The position numbers were made by a program, and so were the translations under genes. 10,713 nucleotides of DNA from Mycobacteriaceae bacterium (GTDB taxonomy: Bacteria > Actinomycetota > Actinomycetes > Mycobacteriales > Mycobacteriaceae). The notes beneath the pieces are model-generated. The model was not told where the DNA came from. It did not search any database and worked only from the letters and a program-made list of their open reading frames with translations. Below, piece by piece: positions 1-6,022 of the stretch (the first letter of the stretch is position 1; every line of letters starts with the position of its first letter). The stretch is from positions 1 to 10,713 of the forward strand of contig JAFAWC010000219.1 in assembly GCA_019242135.1 (NCBI GenBank). The letters are read 5' to 3'.

Positions 1-550
1 CGGTGATCAACGCGCCCATCCACATGACCAGCGCGGCGCCTGCCGCCATGACCAGCACGATGATGATCAACGTGTAGATCGACGCGTTGTCGCTGATGAT
101 CTCGAGGTTGCAGCCCTGCAGCAGCCCGCCATTCGCCGCCAACGCCACAATGCTGGTGGCTTGCAGAATGGCCAGTCCGATCGCCAGGTAGCGGGTGTAC
201 TGGGTCATCTTGGCCTGGCCGGATTGGCCCTCTTTGCGCAGCTGCTCGAACCGCGGGATCACAACCGTGAGCAGCTGCACGATGATGCTCGCGGTGATGT
301 AGGGCATCACACCGACCGCGAACACCGTCAGCTGCAGCAGCGCACCACCGGAGAACAAGTTGATCAGCGAATAGATCTGCGCGTTGTCGCCGCCGCTGAG
401 CTCGGTGAGGCACTTGTCGACGTTGATGTAGTTGATACCGGGCGAGGGCAGCGACGCGCCCGCCCGGTACAGCACCACCATCGCGAGGGTGAATAGGATC
501 TTGCTTCGCAGATCGGCTGTCCGCAACGACGAGATGAAAGCCGAAAGCAA
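1..550 (-). CDS. secY: SecY preprotein translocase channel subunit, N-terminal part (3' end outside window)
   Basis: SecY is the channel-forming membrane subunit of the SecYEG translocon. About 183 codons of a usual ~440 are present. The frame begins LLSAFISSLRTADL, the conserved actinobacterial SecY N terminus. It continues through a first hydrophobic segment (about residues 18-36), the plug/TM2 region with INLFSGGALLQLTVFAVGVM (about 62-81) and PYITASIIVQLLTVVIPRFE, then the cytosolic QSGQAKMTQYTRYLAI stretch before TM3, and a hydrophobic TM4 at the cut edge. I chose TTG at 550 as the start because a strong AGGAGG lies 5 nt upstream and the protein then starts like known SecY. An in-frame ATG at 589 would add 13 residues (MARRRCPAAQEEE) with no ribosome site. 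The gene is divergent from the methyltransferase cluster. In mycobacteria adk and a methionine aminopeptidase gene usually follow secY, so they would lie beyond the left edge. No frameshift is visible. Confidence 0.97.
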   Translation of the reverse strand, partial: MLSAFISSLRTADLRSKILFTLAMVVLYRAGASLPSPGINYINVDKCLTELSGGDNAQIYSLINLFSGGALLQLTVFAVGVMPYITASIIVQLLTVVIPRFEQLRKEGQSGQAKMTQYTRYLAIGLAILQATSIVALAANGGLLQGCNLEIISDNASIYTLIIIVLVMAAGAALVMWMGALIT

Positions 551-555
551 CTCTT

Positions 556-561
556 CCTCCT
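556..561 (-). promoter_or_regulatory. Shine-Dalgarno of secY (AGGAGG) that decides the TTG start
   Basis: Read on the minus strand, AGGAGG is followed by AAGAG and then TTG at 550, a spacing of 5 nt. This favours TTG over the in-frame upstream ATG at 589, which has no purine-rich site ahead of it. Confidence 0.85.
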
Positions 562-706
562 GAGCAGCCGGACATCTGCGGCGTGCCATGGGCTGGCGTC
601 AACCAGCGCGTCGACGTGGTCCTATTTCGCGCCGATCAGCCGCAGCCAGATTCTGTCCGGGGCTGATATCAGGCGACAAACAGTCTACGAGAGTAGCAGC
701 TGAACC

Positions 707-744
707 CCGGGGGCACTCCCCACAAAAGCCGGAGGTACCCCCGG
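707..744. repeat. GC-rich imperfect inverted repeat (hairpin) upstream of the methyltransferase operon
   Basis: CCGGGGG (707-713) pairs perfectly with CCCCCGG (738-744). Inside it, CTCC (716-719) pairs with GGAG (731-734), with small internal loops and an 11-nt apical loop CCACAAAAGCC. It lies between divergent genes, so it is not an obvious end-of-gene terminator. Short GC-rich palindromes of this style are, to my knowledge, scattered through intergenic DNA of many mycobacteria, so it may be a dispersed palindromic repeat. It could also fold in a long secY or methyltransferase leader RNA. Confidence 0.55.
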
Positions 745-796
745 AGGACGGATGGTAGTCGGGGCAGCTGCGGAACTCCCAGAAACGCGGCGTACA

Positions 797-815
797 GTTA
801 CATTAGCTAAGTAAC
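797..815. promoter_or_regulatory. Near-perfect AT-rich palindrome, candidate operator of the methyltransferase operon
   Basis: The 19-nt sequence GTTACATTAGCTAAGTAAC is a palindrome centred on TTAGCTAA. The two arms are complementary apart from one extra base (T at 803 or 804) in the left arm. It stands out in very GC-rich DNA, overlaps the -10-like TACATT (799-804), and ends 32 nt before the ATG of the first methyltransferase. Position and symmetry suggest a binding site for a dimeric repressor of TetR or MarR type. That is inference, as no regulator gene is present in the window. Confidence 0.5.
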
Positions 816-847
816 GACCGCAGAGACGCTCGCCCGAGGAGTCGACA

Positions 848-1804
848 ATGGCACGCACGGATGACGACACCTGGGACCTGGCATCCAGCGTCGGAGTCAC
901 CGCCACCATGGTGGCCGCGGCCCGCGCAGCGGCCACCCGCAGCGAGAAACCGCTGATCAACGACCCATACGCCCGCCCGCTCGTGGAAGCTGTGGGCGTC
1001 GACATGTTGACCCGGATGGCCCGCGGTGAGCTTGACCTCTCCGAACTGGACGAAGAACAGACTCGCGGGGTGCGGCGAATGACCGACAACATGGCGGCCC
1101 GCACAAAGTTCTTCGACGACTTCCTTTTGACCGCGACCGGAGGTCGCAATTCGGCAGGGGCGACCGGCGCGACCTCCGCAGGCATCCGGCAGGTGGTGAT
1201 CCTTGCGTCGGGCCTGGATGCCCGCGCCTACCGGCTGCCCTGGCCTGCCGGCACCATCGTCTACGAGGTCGATCAGCCCCAGGTGATCGAGTTCAAGACG
1301 TCGACGCTGGCCGGGCTCGGCGTCGAACCGACCGCGCAGCGCCGCACGGTGGCGATCGACCTGCGTTACGACTGGCCCGCCGCACTGCGCCAGGCCGGAT
1401 TCGAACCCGATCAGCCCACCGCGTGGATTGCCGAGGGACTGCTTGGCTACCTGCCGCCGGACGCACAGGACCGGCTGCTCGACAACATCACCGCCCTTTC
1501 CACCGAGGCCAGCCGGTTCGCGACTGAAAGCATCGGCGGCCGCACCGACATCGACGAGGACGCGCTCAAGCAGCGTATGAAGGAGGCCTCGGCGCGGTGG
1601 CGCCACCACGGTTTCGACCTGGACATGACCGAACTGGTCTATTTCGGTGACCGCAATGAAGCCTCCGAATATCTGATTTCCCACGGCTGGGAGACCACCG
1701 GCCGGACCACGACGGAGTTGTTCGCCGAGTACGGTCTCGAACCGATTGAGGCGACCGACCAGCCGTTCGGTGACGTGGTCTATGTCAGCGCGGCGCTGAA
1801 GTAG
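848..1804 (+). CDS. Class I SAM-dependent methyltransferase, TIGR00027/LCM-like family (paralogue 1 of 3)
   Basis: A 318-residue member of the mycobacterial putative SAM-dependent methyltransferase family, related to leucine carboxyl methyltransferases. In M. tuberculosis the family includes Rv0725c, Rv0726c and Rv0731c. It opens with the family signature [16 protein letters not shown]. The SAM-binding loop is [14 protein letters not shown] (about 117-130). The acidic residue at the end of the second strand is in VYEVDQP (about 138-144). A later family block is [10 protein letters not shown] (about 195-204). A Gly/Ala/Thr-rich linker (about 95-112) precedes the SAM loop. The ATG at 848 has GAGGAG 6 nt upstream and gives the family N terminus. 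It is the first gene of a three-gene operon, with 9 nt before the next start. The methyl acceptor of this family is not established, although carboxyl or hydroxyl groups of lipid-like substrates have been proposed. The family call is firm, but the substrate is unknown. Confidence 0.93.
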   Translation: MARTDDDTWDLASSVGVTATMVAAARAAATRSEKPLINDPYARPLVEAVGVDMLTRMARGELDLSELDEEQTRGVRRMTDNMAARTKFFDDFLLTATGGRNSAGATGATSAGIRQVVILASGLDARAYRLPWPAGTIVYEVDQPQVIEFKTSTLAGLGVEPTAQRRTVAIDLRYDWPAALRQAGFEPDQPTAWIAEGLLGYLPPDAQDRLLDNITALSTEASRFATESIGGRTDIDEDALKQRMKEASARWRHHGFDLDMTELVYFGDRNEASEYLISHGWETTGRTTTELFAEYGLEPIEATDQPFGDVVYVSAALK

Positions 1805-1813
1805 GGCACGACA

Positions 1814-2773
1814 ATGGCACGCACGGACGACGACAGCTGGGATCTGGCCACCAGCGTGGGCGCGACCGCCACGATGGTCGCTGCGGCGCGAGCGCTGGCG
1901 AGCAGCACGCCAGATCCGTTGATTGACGATCCATTCGCCGCGCCGCTGGTGCGCGCGGTCGGCATCGAGTTCTTCGCCCGGCTGCTCGATGGTGACATCC
2001 CGTGGCCTCAGTCTGGCGGGCCGCAGGTCGATCCGGCGGGTGTGATCGATGTGCTGGCAGTGCGGACCAAATTCTTCGACGATTTCTTTCGCACCTCCAC
2101 CGAAGGTGACAATTCAGCGACCGCCACCGCCGGTGGCAATCCAGCAGACGCGGCGGCCGGTATTCGGCAGGCGGTGATCCTGGCGTCGGGTTTGGACTCC
2201 CGCGCGTATCGGCTGTCATGGCCGGCGGGCACCGTTGTGTTCGAGATCGATCAGCAGACGGTCATCGACTTCAAAACCGCTACGCTGGCGGGGCTCGGCG
2301 CGCACCCCCGCGCCCAGCACCGGCCGGTGCCTGTGGACCTGCGCGATGATTGGCCGGCGGCATTGCGCGCCAACGGATTCGATGACACCCGTCCATCGGC
2401 GTGGAGTGCCGAAGGGCTACTGGCCTACCTGCCGCCGGAGTCGCAGGACCGGTTGTTCGACGAGATCACTGCGCTCAGCGCGCCGGGCAGCCGAGTCGCC
2501 ACCGAGTATCACCCGCACGGACCGGCGGCGATCGCGGAGCGCAACAGGGTCATGGCGCAGCAGTGGAAGGATCGCGGCTTCGAGCTCGACCTGGGCACGC
2601 TGATGTACCCAGGTGAGCGCACCCCGCCGTCGGAGTACCTTGCCGGCCATGGCTGGCGGGTGTCCACCCAGACCAGAGCGGAGCTGTTCGCGGTGTACGG
2701 GCGCAACCTGCCCACCGATGACACCTCTTCGGAGTTACGAGAAACCATCGCCGTCACGGCAATACGAGACTGA
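1814..2773 (+). CDS. Class I SAM-dependent methyltransferase, TIGR00027/LCM-like family (paralogue 2 of 3)
   Basis: A 319-residue paralogue of the gene before it. It shares MARTDDDSWDLATSVG at the N terminus, the SAM loop [14 protein letters not shown] (about 121-134), the acidic strand end VFEIDQQ (about 142-148) and the block AEGLLAYLPP. The variable linker ahead of the SAM loop is longer here and rich in Ala, Thr and Gly (about 96-116). The segment around residues 58-75 differs completely from paralogue 1. It starts 9 nt after the previous stop with only a weak AGGG ahead, so translational coupling is likely. Nineteen nucleotides around the start (1809-1827) are identical to those around the start of paralogue 1 (843-861), which fits tandem duplication. 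No active-site loss is visible. The substrate is unknown. Confidence 0.93.
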   Translation: MARTDDDSWDLATSVGATATMVAAARALASSTPDPLIDDPFAAPLVRAVGIEFFARLLDGDIPWPQSGGPQVDPAGVIDVLAVRTKFFDDFFRTSTEGDNSATATAGGNPADAAAGIRQAVILASGLDSRAYRLSWPAGTVVFEIDQQTVIDFKTATLAGLGAHPRAQHRPVPVDLRDDWPAALRANGFDDTRPSAWSAEGLLAYLPPESQDRLFDEITALSAPGSRVATEYHPHGPAAIAERNRVMAQQWKDRGFELDLGTLMYPGERTPPSEYLAGHGWRVSTQTRAELFAVYGRNLPTDDTSSELRETIAVTAIRD

Positions 2774-2778
2774 AGGAG
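2773..2778 (+). promoter_or_regulatory. Shine-Dalgarno of methyltransferase 3 (AAGGAG)
   Basis: AAGGAG begins at the last base of the preceding gene's TGA stop and lies 5 nt before ATG 2784. It supports this start over the longer open frame beginning at 2613 and implies coupled translation within the operon. Confidence 0.8.
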
Positions 2779-2783
2779 CATCC

Positions 2784-3683
2784 ATGGCCAGAACTGACAA
2801 CGACACCTGGGACCTGGCGTCCAGTGTCGGCGCGACCGCGACGATGGTCGCGACCCAGCGCGCGCTTGCTAATCGGGAGGGACTCATCGACGACCCGTTT
2901 GCCGAGCCGCTGGTGCGCGCGGTCGACCACGACTTCTTCAGGCGCGCCCTCGACGGCGACATCGAATTCGAAGACGTCGACCCGGATTTCACCGTGCGCC
3001 GCGCCGCCGAGGGCATGGCGGTGCGGACCCGGTTCTTCGATCAGATGTTCACCGACGCGGGCGCCGCGGGCGTGCGCCAGGCGGTCATCTTGGCCGCCGG
3101 ACTGGATGCCCGGGGCTACCGGCTGCCGTGGCCGGACGGCACGGTCGTCTACGAGGTCGACCAACCCGAGGTCATCGACTTCAAGATGAGAACGTTCGCC
3201 GACCTGCGCGCCAAGCCGACCGCGATCCATCGCAGCGTGGCCATCGATCTCCGCAATGACTGGCCGAAAGCCTTGCTGGACAGCGGTTTCGACCGCACTC
3301 AGCCGACCGCGTGGAGCGCCGAGGGGCTGCTCATCTATCTGCCGCCACCCGCGCAGGACCTGCTGTTCGACCGCATCACCGAGCTGAGCGCGCCCGGCAG
3401 CCGGCTTGCCACCGAACACATCCCGGACATGGACGTCTTCCAGGACGAGCGTTCGCAGCGGATTACCGAGCGGTTGAAGCGGTACGGACACGACATCGAG
3501 TTCTCCGACCTCGTCTACCACGGGGAGCGCAGCCACGTCGTCGAATACTTGACCTCGCTTCGCTGGCAGGTGGCTGCGCAGACGGTGACGGAGGCCTACG
3601 CGGCCAACGGGTTCAGCTATCCCGACACCGAGTCGATGACGCCGTTTTCGAACCTGAGCTACGTCAGCGCGGAGCTTGGTTAG
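2784..3683 (+). CDS. Class I SAM-dependent methyltransferase, TIGR00027/LCM-like family (paralogue 3 of 3, short form)
   Basis: A 299-residue third paralogue, starting [16 protein letters not shown]. The SAM loop is VILAAGLDARGYRL (about 101-114), followed by VYEVDQPEVIDFK (about 122-134) and AEGLLIYLPPPAQD. It is about 20 residues shorter than the two upstream copies, mainly because the linker between the FFD motif and the SAM loop is reduced to a few residues. The frame stays open upstream to 2613, but that stretch overlaps paralogue 2 and has no family similarity. I therefore take ATG 2784, which has AAGGAG 5 nt ahead and lies 10 nt after the previous stop. Its TAG stop overlaps the TAA stop of the convergent xylB. 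The differing linker near the active site may mean a different acceptor, which is inference. Confidence 0.93.
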   Translation: MARTDNDTWDLASSVGATATMVATQRALANREGLIDDPFAEPLVRAVDHDFFRRALDGDIEFEDVDPDFTVRRAAEGMAVRTRFFDQMFTDAGAAGVRQAVILAAGLDARGYRLPWPDGTVVYEVDQPEVIDFKMRTFADLRAKPTAIHRSVAIDLRNDWPKALLDSGFDRTQPTAWSAEGLLIYLPPPAQDLLFDRITELSAPGSRLATEHIPDMDVFQDERSQRITERLKRYGHDIEFSDLVYHGERSHVVEYLTSLRWQVAAQTVTEAYAANGFSYPDTESMTPFSNLSYVSAELG

Positions 3684-5023
3684 ATCGCACCCGCGAGTTT
3701 GATGAAACGGGCATAGCGATCCTCGGTCGCCGAAGTCCAGGCGGGTCGGGGGGGCACGACCCGAGCTGTCGAGGCCCATCGCGCCGCGTCGGTCATCGAT
3801 GACTCCAGGCCGACCGCCATCCTGGCGAGGAAAGCGGCGCCCAGCGCTGCGCCCTCGGCCACCGTCGACAGCTCCACCGGCCGGCCTGTCGCGTCGGCGA
3901 TGGCCTGCATCCACGACTCGTCGCGCGTGCCGCCACCCGTCGCGACGATGCGCGACACGGATACCCCGCTCAGTTCGATCAGATGGCGCACGACAAAACC
4001 TGAGGCCTCGTAGGCGGCGCGCCGCAGCGATGCGGCATCGTGAGTGAGATCCAATCCGTCGAGCACGCCACGGCGGTCCGGATCATGCAACGGCGTGCGT
4101 TCGCCCCGCACGTATGGCGACCAGACCGGCACCCGGCCGGGATCGGGCTCCGCCGGATTGCCTTGCTCGACAAGGCGATCGACCCAGCCGAGGAACAGTC
4201 CGCCGGCGTTGCTCGCCCCGCCGATCTGGCTTTTGCCGCCCGCGATGTGCGGTATGGTCCACAGTCCGGGAACCTCGTTGGCCTGCGCGATGGTCGCCCA
4301 TACGATCAGCGTCGTCCCGCACAGCACCAGTACGTCGCCGTCGTTGTCCGCGCCGGCGACGAGCTGCTCGGACAGCGCATCGATGGCACCGGCCGCCAGC
4401 ACGGTGTCGGTCTCGGGTACCTGGCCGACGGCCGACCCGATCATCTCGACCCGGGGCATGCGGTTTGCCGACGCTCCCCGCTCGGCACAGGCGGCCTCGC
4501 TCCAGCCGTTTCCGTCGAACAGCGGATATGCGGTGCTGGCGGTGGCGATGTCGATCACGGCCTCGCCGGCCAGCGCGTGGTTGGCCACCGCAGGAGCCGG
4601 CCAGTAGCCGGCCGCCCCGGGTGCCTCGCGGGCCGTCCATCGCAGGAACTCGGCGGCCTCGCCGGTCAGAAACTCTCCTGCGGTGCCGGTGCGGCCGCGG
4701 CTGTCGCCGTAGAGCAGTCCGGGTGTGATCGGCCGGCCCGCCGGATCGACGGCGGTCAGCGACGGGACCATCGCCACGACAGCCACCGCGGCGGCGTCCG
4801 GGCGCGCCAATTCGCGCATGGCCGCCAGCGGACCGTGTCGCCAGGCTTCGTCGGCGTCATGCTCCAGGCGGTCGGGGGCCGGGATCCGCAGCTGGTGCGG
4901 AATGCGTGTGCCGGCCACCACCCGGCCGTTCTCGTCGGCGGCAACGGCCTTGACGGCCGTGGTGCCGATGTCGACGCCGATGGTGACCCGGCGGGATGAG
5001 GCGGCGGGTGACACGCGCGTCAC
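3680..5023 (-). CDS. xylB: FGGY-family carbohydrate kinase (xylulokinase-like)
   Basis: An ATP-dependent sugar kinase of the FGGY family, 447 residues from the chosen start, which is close to mycobacterial XylB. The N-terminal ATPase-fold phosphate loop is IGVDIGTTAVKAV (about 15-27). The likely catalytic aspartate lies in AAGAIDALSEQL (about D215). CGTTLIVWA follows at about 235-243. The C-terminal half has VRGERTPLHDPDRRGVLDGL (about 305-324), resembling the second FGGY signature, and the adenosine-binding block VATGGGTRDESW (about 360-371). The start is GTG 5023, with GTG 5014 as an alternative. Neither has a clear Shine-Dalgarno. The frame continues to 5146, but that extension runs antisense through serA2 and resembles no kinase. 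The gene is divergent from serA2 with only 21 nt between start codons, and convergent with methyltransferase 3. Pairing with a class II aldolase suggests phosphorylation of a ketose before cleavage. The specific sugar (xylulose, fuculose or other) cannot be told from sequence. Confidence 0.93.
   Translation of the reverse strand: MTRVSPAASSRRVTIGVDIGTTAVKAVAADENGRVVAGTRIPHQLRIPAPDRLEHDADEAWRHGPLAAMRELARPDAAAVAVVAMVPSLTAVDPAGRPITPGLLYGDSRGRTGTAGEFLTGEAAEFLRWTAREAPGAAGYWPAPAVANHALAGEAVIDIATASTAYPLFDGNGWSEAACAERGASANRMPRVEMIGSAVGQVPETDTVLAAGAIDALSEQLVAGADNDGDVLVLCGTTLIVWATIAQANEVPGLWTIPHIAGGKSQIGGASNAGGLFLGWVDRLVEQGNPAEPDPGRVPVWSPYVRGERTPLHDPDRRGVLDGLDLTHDAASLRRAAYEASGFVVRHLIELSGVSVSRIVATGGGTRDESWMQAIADATGRPVELSTVAEGAALGAAFLARMAVGLESSMTDAARWASTARVVPPRPAWTSATEDRYARFIKLAGAI
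3742..3763. terminator. Perfect 7-bp GC-rich hairpin 58 nt past the methyltransferase operon, possible terminator
   Basis: CGGGTCG (3742-3748) and CGACCCG (3757-3763) form a perfect stem with an 8-nt loop GGGGGGCA. It lies inside the 3' coding end of convergent xylB, just past the stop of the third methyltransferase. There is no T-tract. Mycobacterial terminators often lack one, but coding sequence this GC-rich also yields such stems by chance, so the call is tentative. Confidence 0.3.
5008..5023. promoter_or_regulatory. 16-bp near-perfect palindrome at the xylB/serA2 divergent starts, candidate operator
   Basis: GTGACACGCGCGTCAC equals its own reverse complement except for one mismatched pair (positions 6 and 11). 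It covers the first codons of xylB, including both candidate GTG starts, and ends 21 nt before the GTG of serA2. CG-centred palindromes of this size are typical operators of LacI-family and similar sugar regulators. One dimer bound here could control both directions. No regulator gene is in the window, so the role is inferred. Confidence 0.5.
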
Positions 5024-5044
5024 CGTACGCCAGCATGAGCAGAC

Positions 5045-6022
5045 GTGACCCGACTTCGTGCGCTCGTAACTGCCCCGCTGCGCGGTGCTGGCCTGGACAA
5101 GCTTCGACAGCTCGTCGAGGTGGTCTACGACCCGTGGATCGAGCACCGCCCGCTGCGCATCTACAGCGCCGAGCAGCTCGCCGATCGGATCAGCTCAGAG
5201 GCCGCCGACGTTGTTGTCGTGGAGAGCGATTCGGTCAGCGGACCGGTTTTCGACCACGGGCTGCGCGCCATCGCCTCGACCCGCGGCGATCCCAACAACG
5301 TCGACGTGGTGGGGGCGACGCGCGCGGGCATCCCGGTGCTGTACACACCGGGCCGCAACGCGGACGCGGTCGCCGAGATGGCCGTCGCCCTGCTCTTTGC
5401 CACCACGCGTCGTCTGCTGCCCGCTGACGCCGACGTCCGCGCCGGCCAGGTGTTCCGCGATGAAACCATCCCCTATCAGCGTTTCCGGGCACCTGAGCTC
5501 GCCGGACTCACCGCGGGCCTCGTCGGTCTCGGCGCGGTGGGTCGGGCACTGAAGTGGCGGCTGTCCGGGCTGGGCCTGACTGTCATCGCCCATGACCCCT
5601 ACAACCACGAGGCGCGCCACAGCCTCGACGAACTGCTCGCCGAGGCCGACATCGTCTCTTTGCACGCACCGGTCACCAAGGACACCGCCGGAATGATCGG
5701 TGCCAAGCAGTTCGAGGCGATGCGCGACGGAGTGGTGTTCCTCAATACCGCCCGGGCTCAGCTGCACGACACCGACGCGCTGGTCGACGCCCTGCGGGGC
5801 GGCAAGGTCGGCGCCGCGGGCCTCGACCACTTCGTCGGGGAATGGCTCCCTCCCGATCACCCGTTGACGACAATGCTCAACGTGGTCCTGACGCCCCACA
5901 TCGGCGGAGCCACGTGGAACACTGAGGCGCGGCAGGCGCAGATGGTCGCCGACGACCTGGAGGCGCTCCTCGCAGGAACTGCGCCGGCTCGCGTCGTGAA
6001 CCCGGAGGTGCTCGGCTCGTGA
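5045..6022 (+). CDS. serA2: D-isomer-specific 2-hydroxyacid dehydrogenase (SerA-like, no ACT domain)
   Basis: An NAD-dependent 2-hydroxyacid dehydrogenase of 325 residues. The Rossmann motif is GLVGLGAVGRAL (about 158-169), with the ribose-binding acid at HDPY (D184). Catalytic residues are the Arg in NTARAQLHD (R237), the Glu in DHFVGEWLPP (E266) and the His in TPHIGGAT (H285). A substrate-loop sequence like that of phosphoglycerate dehydrogenase is seen at STRGDPNNVDV (about 78-88). It lacks the C-terminal ACT regulatory region of full SerA (about 530 residues in M. tuberculosis SerA1), so it is probably not the serine-biosynthesis enzyme. NTARA replaces the commoner NxARG. The start is GTG 5045, with only a weak GAGCAG upstream. 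It overlaps fucA by 4 nt and is divergent from xylB, which points to a sugar or sugar-acid pathway. The substrate is unknown. The name follows the equivalent M. tuberculosis gene at this position. Confidence 0.92.
   Translation: MTRLRALVTAPLRGAGLDKLRQLVEVVYDPWIEHRPLRIYSAEQLADRISSEAADVVVVESDSVSGPVFDHGLRAIASTRGDPNNVDVVGATRAGIPVLYTPGRNADAVAEMAVALLFATTRRLLPADADVRAGQVFRDETIPYQRFRAPELAGLTAGLVGLGAVGRALKWRLSGLGLTVIAHDPYNHEARHSLDELLAEADIVSLHAPVTKDTAGMIGAKQFEAMRDGVVFLNTARAQLHDTDALVDALRGGKVGAAGLDHFVGEWLPPDHPLTTMLNVVLTPHIGGATWNTEARQAQMVADDLEALLAGTAPARVVNPEVLGS

Larger units (their letters stand above)
551..847. other. Divergent intergenic region between secY and the methyltransferase operon
   Basis: I see no convincing gene here. 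The region must hold the promoters for leftward secY and for the rightward methyltransferase genes. Towards secY, TAGACT (687-682, minus strand) fits the mycobacterial TANNNT -10 pattern but has no matching -35. Towards the methyltransferases, overlapping TACAGT (793-798) and TACATT (799-804) are -10 candidates. Two structured elements, a GC-rich hairpin at 707-744 and a palindrome at 797-815, are listed separately. The leader of the first methyltransferase ends with GAGGAG (836-841), 6 nt before its ATG. Confidence 0.6.

Noticed and set aside
772..793. GGAAC-like -35 of an extracytoplasmic sigma factor promoter ahead of methyltransferase 1
   Set aside because: The spacing to the only CGT downstream is about 14 nt and to GTT about 20 nt, and neither fits the usual spacing.
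803..1684. 293-codon open frame on the minus strand over methyltransferase 1
   Set aside because: It is antisense to a gene with an intact SAM motif. It is a shadow frame.
2613..2783. Upstream extension of methyltransferase 3
   Set aside because: It overlaps methyltransferase 2 and lacks family similarity. The conserved N terminus begins at ATG 2784, which has a good AAGGAG.
2754..3914. 386-codon open frame on the minus strand over methyltransferase 3
   Set aside because: It is antisense to a well-supported gene and the end of xylB, and its composition is that of a shadow frame with no motif.
4040..4999. 319-codon open frame on the plus strand over xylB
   Set aside because: It is opposite the FGGY kinase motifs and no protein family is recognisable in it.
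5024..5146. N-terminal extension of xylB up to an ATG at 5146
   Set aside because: The extra 41 residues are antisense to the start of serA2 and resemble no kinase. The GTG at 5023 gives a normal-length protein.
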